This document shows, in pieces, positions 7,217 through 15,030 of a stretch of 15,067 nt of DNA. The translations under genes and the position numbers were made by a program. The notes below the pieces were generated by a model. That model was not told where the DNA came from, did not search any database, and saw only the letters and a program-made list of their open reading frames with translations. How positions within the stretch are numbered: the stretch's first letter is position 1; each line of letters starts with the position of its first letter. The stretch is from JAPLJU01 sp964547985 (GTDB taxonomy: Bacteria > Desulfobacterota > Syntrophia > Syntrophales > UBA2192), in assembly GCA_964547985.1 (NCBI GenBank), contig CAZJPV010000052.1:1-15067 (forward strand). The letters are read 5' to 3'.

Positions 7217-9487
7217 ATGACTTTGGGAAACAAGACCCTCTGGATACTGACTTTCATGCTCGTCGTTCTCTGGGCGATGCCTGGATCCGCCATGGCGGCC
7301 CGGGTCGCCGGCAATGACCGGCCCGTGAACACCTCCGGGGAGACACCTATCGCCCTGCCCCCGCCTCCCGGTTACGGAAACGCTCAGAAGGCCCAGACGG
7401 CCCCTCCGGCGGAGCCCGCGAATGAGACCGCACCGGCGCAACCGGTCAAGAAAAAAAGCACACCCAAAAAGAAGGCAACAACAACCAAGGCGCAGCAACC
7501 GGCAAAGAAGACGACCGCCAGGCCGCCCCAGGCGACCGGCAGCATCCCGGCCGAGGCCAATAAGGCGAAGTACATCACCATGGACTTCGATAACGTCGAT
7601 ATTGCCGTCTTCGTCAAGTTCATGAGCGAGATGACACACAGGAATTTCGTGATCGATGACAACGTCAAGGGCAAGATCACCGTTTTTTCACCCCGGAAGA
7701 TCTCCGTCGACGAGGCCTACAAGGTTTTCGAGTCCGTTCTGGAAGTCCACGGTCTCACCGCCGTCCCCTCCGGTGATGTCACCAAGATCATCCAAGCGAA
7801 AGACGCCAAGGAAAAAAACATCGAGACAAGGCTCCGGGCCCAGGCCGTCAGCCCCCACGACAAGATTGTCACCCAGATCGTTTCCCTCAACCACGCGAAT
7901 CCCGATGACATGAAAAAGGTCCTGGATCCCCTCATCTCACGCACGAGCGTCATCGTCTCCTATCCCCCGACGGGGATGCTGATCATCACGGACGTCCTTT
8001 CGAACGTCAAGCGACTCCTGTCCATCATCTCGGCCCTCGATGTGACCGGTGTGGGCGAGCAGATCTCCGTCATCCCCCTCAAGCACGCGGGTGCCACAGA
8101 GATGGTCAATTCCCTGAATTCCATCTTCGGCGCCGATGCCACGGCGGCGCGCCGGACGGCTCTCCCCTACGCCATGAAAATCATCCCCGACGAGCGGACG
8201 AACGCCGTTCTCGTCCGGGCGAGCGAGGTGGACACGGCACGCGTCCGGGAGCTCGTAAAACTCCTCGACCGGGAGGCCCCGAAGGGCGAATCCAGGATGC
8301 AGGTTTACCGGCTCCAGTACGCAAACGCCGAGGATCTGGCCAAGATCCTCATGAACCTGCCGGTGGTAAAGGAAGCCAAGACACCAGCGGCGGCAGCAAC
8401 GACACCGAGAGCCACCCGGTCGCCGACGGGCACGGAAGTTCAGATCGCCGCGGACAAGGCGACGAACACATTGATCATCACGGCCTCCAAGGACGACTAC
8501 AGAACCTTGGAAGAGGTCATCAAGAAAATTGACGTCCCACGGGCCATGGTCTACCTCGAGGCGCTCCTCATGGAGGTGAGCGTTACCAAGGATTTCAAGG
8601 TCGGCGTGGAATGGCGTTTCCTCAAGGACACGGGAGGCGTACCGGGATTTGATACGGGGCGGTCGGCCGCCTTCGGTGGATCCGGGGGCCTGGGACCGGG
8701 CGGCTCATACTCGATCATCCCCGGGGACTCGACGGCACCGTCATTCCCCTCCGGCTTTTCCCTCGGCGTCATAGGCGCGGGGATCTCGATCGGAAATGTC
8801 ATCTTCCCCAACATCGGGGCGGTCCTGCAGGCGGTACAGCAGGATTCCGATGTGTATATCCTCTCCAACCCGCAGCTTCTGACGAGCGATAACGAAGAAG
8901 CGACCGTGATCGTGGGGAAGAACATCCCCTATATCACGCGGCAGGAGCGGTCCACCACGAACGTGGACTATACCAACTATGAATACAAAGACGTCGGTGT
9001 GACCCTGAAGATCACGCCGACCATCAACACGGAGAAGTTCGTCCGCCAGAAGATTGACCTCGAGGTGACCCAGCTGGTTACCGCGGAGTCCTCGACGGGC
9101 CTTCCCACGACGCTCAAGAGAGCGACCAAGACAGTGGTTTCCGTAAAGGACGGCCAGACCATCGTTATAAGCGGCATCATGGGCGACTCGACGGAAAAGG
9201 CGGTTTACAAGGTCCCGCTGCTCGGCGACATTCCGATCCTCGGCTGGCTATTCAAATCCAGGTCCGACATCCGCGACAAAACGAACCTCTACGTCTTCAT
9301 CACGCCCCACGTCATCGAGAACCAGACGCAGGGAGCCGCCATCAAGGAGAAGAAACAGAAAGAGATCGAGACCTTCGAGGGGGGCGTGATCAAGGGCTAC
9401 AAGTGGAGGGATTTCGGTATTGATTCTCCGAGATCCCCGACGGCACCTACGGAGCCGATCAAACCGGAGGAAGTGAAAAAACCGTAA
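7217..9487 (+). CDS. gspD: Type II secretion outer-membrane secretin GspD
   Basis: GspD forms the multimeric outer-membrane channel. The 756-residue product has a Sec signal peptide (1-27, predicted cleavage after AMA). An unusual Pro/Ala/Lys/Thr-rich linker (about 30-115) precedes N0 (about 118-190, ITMDFDNVDIAVFVKFMSEM). N1 (about 215-275), N2 (282-352) and N3 (360-440, with an Ala/Thr/Pro-rich insertion at 385-405) follow. The secretin domain (about 443-702) contains VYLEALLMEVSV, a Gly/Ser-rich loop (484-498), SNPQLLTSDNEEATVIVG and the secretin signature VPLLGDIPILGWLF (666-679). A short charged tail (about 703-756) could be a pilotin-binding S-domain, but no pilotin gene is visible. The start is preceded by only a weak GGTAAG. 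Confidence 0.95.
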   Translation: MTLGNKTLWILTFMLVVLWAMPGSAMAARVAGNDRPVNTSGETPIALPPPPGYGNAQKAQTAPPAEPANETAPAQPVKKKSTPKKKATTTKAQQPAKKTTARPPQATGSIPAEANKAKYITMDFDNVDIAVFVKFMSEMTHRNFVIDDNVKGKITVFSPRKISVDEAYKVFESVLEVHGLTAVPSGDVTKIIQAKDAKEKNIETRLRAQAVSPHDKIVTQIVSLNHANPDDMKKVLDPLISRTSVIVSYPPTGMLIITDVLSNVKRLLSIISALDVTGVGEQISVIPLKHAGATEMVNSLNSIFGADATAARRTALPYAMKIIPDERTNAVLVRASEVDTARVRELVKLLDREAPKGESRMQVYRLQYANAEDLAKILMNLPVVKEAKTPAAAATTPRATRSPTGTEVQIAADKATNTLIITASKDDYRTLEEVIKKIDVPRAMVYLEALLMEVSVTKDFKVGVEWRFLKDTGGVPGFDTGRSAAFGGSGGLGPGGSYSIIPGDSTAPSFPSGFSLGVIGAGISIGNVIFPNIGAVLQAVQQDSDVYILSNPQLLTSDNEEATVIVGKNIPYITRQERSTTNVDYTNYEYKDVGVTLKITPTINTEKFVRQKIDLEVTQLVTAESSTGLPTTLKRATKTVVSVKDGQTIVISGIMGDSTEKAVYKVPLLGDIPILGWLFKSRSDIRDKTNLYVFITPHVIENQTQGAAIKEKKQKEIETFEGGVIKGYKWRDFGIDSPRSPTAPTEPIKPEEVKKP

Positions 9488-9492
9488 TTTAC

Positions 9493-11262
9493 ATGCCACC
9501 GCGCATTGACACACCAAGACCCGCACCGGGCAAAGACCCGGACGAATCGAAAAACCCGCTGCCGGCAGAGACAGACCCCGACATGACGGCTCGTCCTGAT
9601 ACGGATGACGCCGCCAGGCGCCGCAATATCGGGGAGCTCTTCGCGCAGAAAAAGTCCGTCAGCGAGGCGAGCGCCCTCGAGTCCGTCAGCGCCCAATTCG
9701 GTTTTCCTATCTGGGCCGAGCTTCCCGCAGAAAATATCAAGACGGAATTCACGAAGCTGGTTCCCATCCATTACCTGCGGAAGCACAGAATGGTTCCGCT
9801 GGAGACGGCGGAACAGAAGGTCATCGCCATTCACGACCCGGCCAACTTCCAACCCCTCGACGATCTCCGCCGTATTCTCGGATGGGAAAATGCAGTCGTT
9901 GTGCTAGCCACGGAGGGATCCATCCTCTCGACGATCAGTTACGCCTACGACATGAGCCGGGATTCCACGGAGGAGTTCTTCGAGATCATGAACGGCGAAG
10001 TGGCCGACAACCTCATCTCGGAAATCGAAGAAACGGGTGACCTCCTCGACGACACCAGTGACGCCCCGATCATCAAGCTCGTCAATCTTATTCTATCCCA
10101 CGCCATCAAGGACCGCGCGAGCGACATCCACATCGAACCCTTCCAGAACGCCCTCAAAGTCCGGTACCGCATCGACGGCATGCTCTACAACCTCCTGAAC
10201 CTGCCGAAGCGGATTCAGGCGTCGCTTGTCTCGCGCATCAAGGTCATGGCGAAGCTCAACATCGCGGAAAAGCGCCTCCCCCAGGACGGCAGGATCGAGG
10301 TCAAGGTCGGCGACCGGAGCGTGGACATCCGTGTCTCCGTCATCCCCACGGCTTTCGGTGAGCGGGTGGTTCTGAGGCTGCTGGACAAATCGGGCACGAT
10401 CCTGAAACTCGCCGATCTGGGGCTGGAAGAAAGAAAGATCAAACTCTTCAACAAGCTGATCAAATCGCCCTACGGGATCGTCCTCGTGACGGGGCCCACG
10501 GGAAGCGGAAAGACAACGACACTCTATGCCGCACTGCTCACCATCAGCAACTCCGAGATCAACATCATCACCATTGAGGATCCCATTGAATACCAGATCG
10601 ACGGTATCGGCCAGATCCAGGTCAACCCCAAGATTGATCTCACTTTCGCCAACGGGCTGCGGTCCATTGTCCGCCAGGACCCCGATGTGATCCTGGTCGG
10701 CGAGGTCCGCGACCGGGAAACAGCCGAGATCGCGATCCAGTCCTCGCTCACGGGACATCTCGTTTTTTCGACCCTCCACACCAATGACGCGGCAAGCGCC
10801 GTCACGCGCCTCATCGACATGGGCATCGAACCCTTTCTCGTAGCCTCTTCCGTGATTGCCATCGTGGCCCAGAGGCTTGTCCGGGTGCTTTGCCCCCGCT
10901 GCAAGGAACCGTACATTCCCGATGATGAATCCATGAGGGACATCGGTTTCAAGCGGAACGTCGTCCTTGAATACGAACTCTTCCGGAGAAAGGGCTGCCC
11001 CGCCTGCATGAACACCGGCTACCGGGGAAGAACGGCGATCTTCGAAATCCTGGTCATGGAGGAAAACATCAAGAAGCTCATCCTCCGGACGACCGACGCC
11101 AACCAGATCAACGAAGAGGCCGTGAAGCGGGGCATGGAAACCCTGATCCACGACGGTGCCCGCAAGGTCCTGCAGGGGATCACGACGATCGAGGAAGTGC
11201 TTCGCGTCACCCGCATCCTCAACCGCGAAGCGGCCCTGCCCCTCCTGGAAGGCCTGGAATAA
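9493..11262 (+). CDS. gspE: Type II secretion ATPase GspE
   Basis: GspE is the cytoplasmic hexameric ATPase that powers pseudopilus assembly and binds GspL. The 589-residue product has a Pro/Asp-rich, probably disordered N-terminus (1 to about 44), a T2SSE N-terminal domain (about 46-155) and a linker. The catalytic part has Walker A GPTGSGKTT (334-342), Asp box IITIEDPIEY (358-367), Walker B region DPDVILVGEVRD (396-407) and His box GHLVFSTLHTND (421-432). A zinc-binding tetracysteine CPRC (467-470) with CPAC (502-505) is typical of GspE and PilB. An ATG at 9583 is an alternative start that would remove most of the low-complexity tail. The best upstream purine run (GGAGG near 9467) is too far for 9493, so the start is less certain than the gene. 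No gspF follows. Confidence 0.95.
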   Translation: MPPRIDTPRPAPGKDPDESKNPLPAETDPDMTARPDTDDAARRRNIGELFAQKKSVSEASALESVSAQFGFPIWAELPAENIKTEFTKLVPIHYLRKHRMVPLETAEQKVIAIHDPANFQPLDDLRRILGWENAVVVLATEGSILSTISYAYDMSRDSTEEFFEIMNGEVADNLISEIEETGDLLDDTSDAPIIKLVNLILSHAIKDRASDIHIEPFQNALKVRYRIDGMLYNLLNLPKRIQASLVSRIKVMAKLNIAEKRLPQDGRIEVKVGDRSVDIRVSVIPTAFGERVVLRLLDKSGTILKLADLGLEERKIKLFNKLIKSPYGIVLVTGPTGSGKTTTLYAALLTISNSEINIITIEDPIEYQIDGIGQIQVNPKIDLTFANGLRSIVRQDPDVILVGEVRDRETAEIAIQSSLTGHLVFSTLHTNDAASAVTRLIDMGIEPFLVASSVIAIVAQRLVRVLCPRCKEPYIPDDESMRDIGFKRNVVLEYELFRRKGCPACMNTGYRGRTAIFEILVMEENIKKLILRTTDANQINEEAVKRGMETLIHDGARKVLQGITTIEEVLRVTRILNREAALPLLEGLE

Positions 11263-11286
11263 ATCCACTTGCATGAAAGGCCTTGA

Positions 11287-12546
11287 TCAGTCTTTTTGTG
11301 CGCCTGCCCCATCCCCCCGCCGTAATGCCAGGATCAGAACAGCCGCTATGACAAGAATCACGAGGTTGAAGACCCAGACGGTGCGGTAGGAACCGGCGCG
11401 GTCGTAGATCAGCCCGCCGAGAAAGGGACCCATGCTCCCCGCTATCCCGACGGTGAAAAAGGTGAGGAGTCCATAGACGGAACCCATGACGTGCCTCCCG
11501 TAGCGGTCGGCGACCATGACCGGCAGCATCGGGGCGAGGGAGCCGTACCCGAAACCGAAGACAATCGCATAGAGATAGAGCATCTGTGCGTCCGACGACT
11601 GCAGAAGAACCATCATTCCGGCTGCCATGACGGCGTATCCGACACAGGCGGTATACTTCGGATCTCTCATCCTATCGCTGAGCCACCCGAAGGTGAACTG
11701 GCCGAGGATGCCGAAGACGCTCACGGCCCCGAGGGACGAGGCCGCGGCGATCTTCTCGATGCCGTTGTCGAGAGCATAGTTTACCTGGTGCATCATGACG
11801 GTGAGGAAGGCCATGACGGGGAGGCCGTGGCCGACGGCAAGGATGTAGAACCTCGAATCCCTTGCGAGATCGGACCAGCGAAGAGCGTTCACCTGCCGGG
11901 AATTCCCGAATGCGTCCGATTCAGCACCGGGGCAGGACTCCCCATCGGGAAAACACCCGCAGGCCTCCGGCGAGGTCCCGCGCATCAGCAACTGGGAGAC
12001 GACAACGCCCACCACAAGCGTTGCCCCTCCGAGGAAGAGAAACCCATGCTGCCAGGTGTAATTTTTTACGATGTAGCCCGCGATGGGGCTCAGGATTACG
12101 GTGCCGAATCCGACACCCATCGAGCTGATGCCGAGGGCCAGTCCGCGCTTTTTCACAAACCATCGCCCCACGTAGGGGTTGCAGACGACGACGCCGGTTG
12201 CCGCGGAGCCCAGCCCGAAGAGGATCCCGTAGGCAAGGTAAAGCTCCAGGGGCGTTGTCGCGTAGGCACCGAGAATAAAGCCCGCGGCCGTGGCCATCGT
12301 CCCCGCAAGGGCGAGCCACCGGGGCCCTGCCCTGTCCAGGCTTCTCCCCACGACAATGGCTGCGGCGGCGTAGACAAAGAGGTAGAACGAAGCTGCAAGC
12401 GAAACCGTCGAGATGGACCACGAAAACTCCCAGGCCATGGGCTTCATGAATACGCCGAAACAGTACCGGGAGCCGTAGTTCATCGACATGAGGAAGAAAC
12501 AGCCGAGAACGATGTACCAGCCCTGGAAGATGCCCCGTTTTTTCAT
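11287..12546 (-). CDS. MFS transporter, oxalate/formate antiporter-like
   Basis: This is a 419-residue major facilitator superfamily carrier with about 12 membrane helices. It starts with GIFQGWYIVLGCFFLMSMNYG, a pattern seen in the oxalate/formate antiporter and monocarboxylate-transporter-like branch. Motif A copies are GRSLDRAGPRW (67-77) and GWLSDRMRDPK (287-297). A cytoplasmic central loop (about 190-228) carries two nearby Cys (CGCF) and a third in GESC. The frame is open further back to a TTG at 12624, but ATG 12546 is preferred: it leads straight into the first helix, and a candidate promoter lies between the two. The substrate is probably a small carboxylate by family resemblance but is not determined. 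It converges on gspE with a 24-base gap. Confidence 0.85.
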   Translation of the reverse strand: MKKRGIFQGWYIVLGCFFLMSMNYGSRYCFGVFMKPMAWEFSWSISTVSLAASFYLFVYAAAAIVVGRSLDRAGPRWLALAGTMATAAGFILGAYATTPLELYLAYGILFGLGSAATGVVVCNPYVGRWFVKKRGLALGISSMGVGFGTVILSPIAGYIVKNYTWQHGFLFLGGATLVVGVVVSQLLMRGTSPEACGCFPDGESCPGAESDAFGNSRQVNALRWSDLARDSRFYILAVGHGLPVMAFLTVMMHQVNYALDNGIEKIAAASSLGAVSVFGILGQFTFGWLSDRMRDPKYTACVGYAVMAAGMMVLLQSSDAQMLYLYAIVFGFGYGSLAPMLPVMVADRYGRHVMGSVYGLLTFFTVGIAGSMGPFLGGLIYDRAGSYRTVWVFNLVILVIAAVLILALRRGDGAGAQKD

Positions 12547-12573
12547 TTCAGGAAATTCCCCGTGTTTGCGCTG

Positions 12574-12585
12574 CCGAAATTTCGG
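12574..12585. promoter_or_regulatory. 12-bp palindrome, candidate operator of the MFS gene
   Basis: CCGAAATTTCGG is a perfect palindrome positioned at about +1 to +12 of the predicted MFS transcript. A second short symmetric element, GGAAATTCC, lies at 12551-12559 close to the start codon. A repressor binding here would block transcription. No regulator gene is present in the window, so the regulator is unknown. Confidence 0.35.
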
Positions 12586-12591
12586 GGCAAT

Positions 12592-12618
12592 GTAATATTG
12601 AATTCCTCCCTTTGTCAA
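12592..12618 (-). promoter_or_regulatory. Candidate sigma-70 promoter for the MFS gene
   Basis: On the minus strand a perfect TTGACA (12618-12613) is followed after 15 bases by TATTAC (12597-12592), a 4/6 match to the -10 consensus. The spacer is shorter than the optimal 17. Transcription would start near 12585, giving a leader of about 40 bases to the preferred ATG at 12546. Confidence 0.4.
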
Positions 12619-12681
12619 ACTCAAAGGAGCCGCCGTCCTTTACGGGCGAAATGATTTGTGTTAAGAAGAAATCCCGCGGAA

Positions 12682-12709
12682 GGGTGGTGCCGAGTGCCTG
12701 GCGCCACCC
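12682..12709 (+). other. Stem-loop in the leader region of the helicase gene
   Basis: GGGTGGTGCC (12682-12691) can pair with GGCGCCACCC (12700-12709), 10 bp including one U-G pair, around an 8-base loop. The wobble makes it stronger as plus-strand RNA than as minus-strand RNA. No U-run follows, so it is not a terminator. I found no convincing promoter for the helicase in 12620-12800; a CATAAA at 12721-12726 lacks a good -35. Confidence 0.3.
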
Positions 12710-12805
12710 CCCGGGTACGACACATAAATTCATCCGCAAAGAATCCGCATGCATCGAGGCTCATCCAGAAGACCCTTTCGAAATAAAATCCCCCAGAAGA
12801 GAAAG

Positions 12806-14818
12806 ATGCATCATCCGGGTGTCCTGAAACCGGAGCTCGATGGCGATCTCTACGAGGTCTTCTCGAAAATCGGAAGGCCCCCCTCCGCGCCTTTTGTCCC
12901 TGACCCCTTCCAGCGAGAGGCCCTGGAGGCGATCAAACGCACGGACTGCCTGGTCATGGCCCCCACGGGATCCGGGAAGACCTGGATTGCCGAGCAGGCC
13001 ATCCGTCACCTCTTCGAGCAGGGGAAGCGGTGCTGGTATGCCTCTCCCCTGAAGGCGCTGACAAATGCCAAGTGGGTGGAGTTCGGCGACCACTTCGACC
13101 CGCAGAACGTCGGCATCCTCACGGGGGACACCAAGGAGAACGCCGATGCGCCGATCATCGTGGGCACAACGGAGATTCTGCGAAACCAACTCTACGACGC
13201 CATGTATCAGATCCAGGATCTCAACTGTGACCTCGTCATCCTCGATGAGGCCCATTTCCTGGGCGACGCGGAGCGGGGGGTGGTCTGGGAGGAGATCATG
13301 ATCTATCTCCCCGCGCGGGTCAACCTGCTTCTTCTTTCGGCCACCATTGAAAACGGACGCGAGATCGCCGCCTGGCTGAGCGGCCTCCGGAGGAAGGAGT
13401 GCGCCGTCGTCGAGGAAAGAAGAAGGCCTGTTCCTTTGTATCCGCTCTTCCTCCACCCCTCCGGGAGGGTCCTCCCCTTCCTCGAAAAGAGAAGGCTCCA
13501 CCGGAAAGTGGAACCCTTCATCAGCGAAAAAAACGCGAAGCATCTCCTTTCAAGGAAAACCCCTCCCTACGCGGAGATCATCCGGGTTCTCAAGAAATAC
13601 CGGCTTCTCCCCGCCATCTTCTTTCTCCAGTCCAGGGCCGCCTGTGACGGGGCTGTCTCCCACTTCAGGGCGGAGCCGTCTCCCCCGGACACCGCTTTTG
13701 AAGACGATCTCCGGGAGATCCTGGAGCGAAACCCTCGTCTCGAGCCCCACAGGCAGCTCAAGCAGCTCCGAAATTACCACGTGGGGTCCCACCACGGCGG
13801 ACAGCTCCCTGCCTGGAAGTTTCTCGTCGAGACCATGATGAAGAGGGGACGCCTCGATGCCATCTTCGCCACTTCGACCGTTGCGGCCGGCGTAAACTTT
13901 CCGGCCAGGACCATTGTGCTTTTCAACTCGGATTATTACAACGGACACGAGTGCGTCCCCCTCGACGCCACGGCCTTCCACCAGATGACGGGGCGTGCCG
14001 GCCGGCGCGGCCAGGACAGGATCGGCTTCATGCTGCTCGTCCCGGGACGATTCATGGACCTCATTCATGTGAAGCGCCTCATGTTATCGAGGCCCGAGGA
14101 CGTCGAAAGCCGGATCAAAAACGACTTCTCAATGGTCCTGAACCTCCTCCTCTCCCAGAATCTGGACGACATCCGTCACATCTTCGAAAATTCACTCGCT
14201 GTTTACCAGCAGGCAAGGAAGGGAAAGAAGGGAAAAGGCAGTGTCGAGGCGGGGCTCTGGCGGGAGTTCCAGAAACATCTTGCCTTTCTGAAGTCGGAAG
14301 GCTTTGTCAACGAGGAAAACAGGCTGACGGCTGACGGCCTCTGGGCATCGAAGCTTCGCCTGGATCAGCCCTTGCTGATCGCCGAGTGCCTGAGGAGAGA
14401 AGCCCTGCCCCTCGAGAGCGAGGCCCTGCTGGCCGCGGTGACCGCACCCTTTGTTTACGACCGCGGGCAGGAAATCAGCGTCACACGAAAATTCCTGCCC
14501 AAGAAGCTCATCCGCGCCTGTGATGATATTTTCGCCTGCATCCGTCCTCTGATGGAGAGAATGGAGACGGCCGGATTCCCGATGGCCCCCCTGCCCCTCT
14601 GGCCCGCTGTCGTCATCTATGAATGGGCCTGCGGCCGCGATTGGGACGAGGTCATCGAAGAGCGGGGGATCGCGGACGGGGACATGGCGATGCTCGTCTC
14701 CCGCACGGCCGACAACCTGCGGCAGATCGCCTCCCTGAGGGACACCCACCCCCGGGTGGCCGAACTCGCATTAAAGGCCCGCGAGGCCATCCTGAGAGAG
14801 CCCGTCGTCTTCGAATAA
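12806..14818 (+). CDS. Ski2-like DEAH-box helicase, stand-alone
   Basis: This is a superfamily 2 ATP-dependent nucleic-acid helicase of the Ski2-like group, probably cytoplasmic. From ATG 12806 it has 670 residues. Motif I is MAPTGSGKT (51-59), Ia is ASPLKALTNAKW (79-90), Ib TGDTKEN (106-112), II DEAH (147-150), III SAT (178-180), V ATSTVAAGVNFPA (355-367) and VI QMTGRAGRRG (393-402). An RRRPVPLYP link (205-213) between the two RecA-like halves is typical of Ski2/Mtr4. The C-terminal 200 residues are helical-looking with no domain I can name, and the DSHCT domain of eukaryotic Ski2/Mtr4 is absent. An earlier ATG at 12749 would add a basic 19-residue tail; 12806 is preferred because AGAAGAGAAAG lies just upstream. 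Substrate (RNA or DNA) and partners are unknown. Confidence 0.85.
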   Translation: MHHPGVLKPELDGDLYEVFSKIGRPPSAPFVPDPFQREALEAIKRTDCLVMAPTGSGKTWIAEQAIRHLFEQGKRCWYASPLKALTNAKWVEFGDHFDPQNVGILTGDTKENADAPIIVGTTEILRNQLYDAMYQIQDLNCDLVILDEAHFLGDAERGVVWEEIMIYLPARVNLLLLSATIENGREIAAWLSGLRRKECAVVEERRRPVPLYPLFLHPSGRVLPFLEKRRLHRKVEPFISEKNAKHLLSRKTPPYAEIIRVLKKYRLLPAIFFLQSRAACDGAVSHFRAEPSPPDTAFEDDLREILERNPRLEPHRQLKQLRNYHVGSHHGGQLPAWKFLVETMMKRGRLDAIFATSTVAAGVNFPARTIVLFNSDYYNGHECVPLDATAFHQMTGRAGRRGQDRIGFMLLVPGRFMDLIHVKRLMLSRPEDVESRIKNDFSMVLNLLLSQNLDDIRHIFENSLAVYQQARKGKKGKGSVEAGLWREFQKHLAFLKSEGFVNEENRLTADGLWASKLRLDQPLLIAECLRREALPLESEALLAAVTAPFVYDRGQEISVTRKFLPKKLIRACDDIFACIRPLMERMETAGFPMAPLPLWPAVVIYEWACGRDWDEVIEERGIADGDMAMLVSRTADNLRQIASLRDTHPRVAELALKAREAILREPVVFE

Positions 14819-14847
14819 ATCGCAACGAAAGCGGGATAATTTGTTGC

Positions 14848-14877
14848 TTGACATCAAACCCCGCTTGCAGATATAAA
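14848..14877 (+). promoter_or_regulatory. Strong candidate sigma-70 promoter for the tRNA-Glu transcript
   Basis: A perfect TTGACA (14848-14853) and TATAAA (14872-14877, 5/6) are separated by 18 bases. Transcription would start at about 14882-14884. It lies 29 bases past the helicase stop codon and is the only good promoter before the tRNA. Confidence 0.6.
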
Positions 14878-14890
14878 AACGGCTCTTTCT

Positions 14891-14932
14891 AAGACCGGTA
14901 AAGCCCTGAAAACGCTTTCCGGCCTTGTTTTT
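14891..14932 (+). terminator. Terminator-like hairpin with U-run between promoter and tRNA-Glu
   Basis: CCGGTAAAGC (14895-14904) pairs with GCTTTCCGG (14914-14922) with one bulged T. The stem extends by AAG/CTT (14891-14893 with 14924-14926) past one mismatch. The loop is 9 bases, and TTGTTTTT (14925-14932) follows directly. It would end helicase read-through, but it also lies downstream of the best tRNA promoter and 17 bases before the mature tRNA, so it may act as an attenuator. Confidence 0.55.
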
Positions 14933-14949
14933 AATAGGTCAATAAAAGC

Positions 14950-15025
14950 GTCCCCATCGTCTAGAGGCCCAGGACACCGGCCTTTCACGCCGGTAACCGC
15001 GGTTCGAATCCGCGTGGGGACGCCA
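14950..15025 (+). tRNA. tRNA-Glu (anticodon UUC)
   Basis: This is a complete cloverleaf. The acceptor arm GTCCCCA (14950-14956) pairs with TGGGGAC (15015-15021), followed by discriminator G and an encoded CCA (15023-15025). The anticodon stem CCGGC/GCCGG (14977-14981 and 14989-14993) encloses the loop CTTTCAC, giving anticodon TTC at 14984-14986. The T arm CCGCG/CGCGG with loop TTCGAAT is standard. The sequence closely matches known bacterial tRNA-Glu(UUC). Besides translation, tRNA-Glu supplies 5-aminolevulinate synthesis in bacteria that use the C5 pathway. Confidence 0.97.
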
Positions 15026-15030
15026 GAAAC

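Noticed and set aside
10093..11274. Long open frame on the minus strand opposite gspE (about 393 codons)
   Set aside because: The plus-strand product carries all GspE motifs; the antisense translation is Asp/Val/Gly-rich shadow without a domain.
11249..11296. Possible terminator between gspE and the MFS gene (AAGGCCT ... AGGCCTT, then a T-run)
   Set aside because: The 7-bp arms are 22 bases apart and the T5 run starts 8 bases after the stem; the spacing is poor for an intrinsic terminator, though a weak bidirectional one cannot be excluded.
11491..12654. Long plus-strand open frame opposite the MFS gene (about 387 codons)
   Set aside because: It is highly charged and low in hydrophobics, the expected complement of a membrane-protein gene, and has no family features.
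14882..14888. GCTCTTT resembling an rrn boxA antitermination site ahead of the tRNA leader hairpin
   Set aside because: It matches seven bases of the boxA core but coincides with the predicted transcription start, so the RNA would probably lack part of it. A 7-base match is weak alone.
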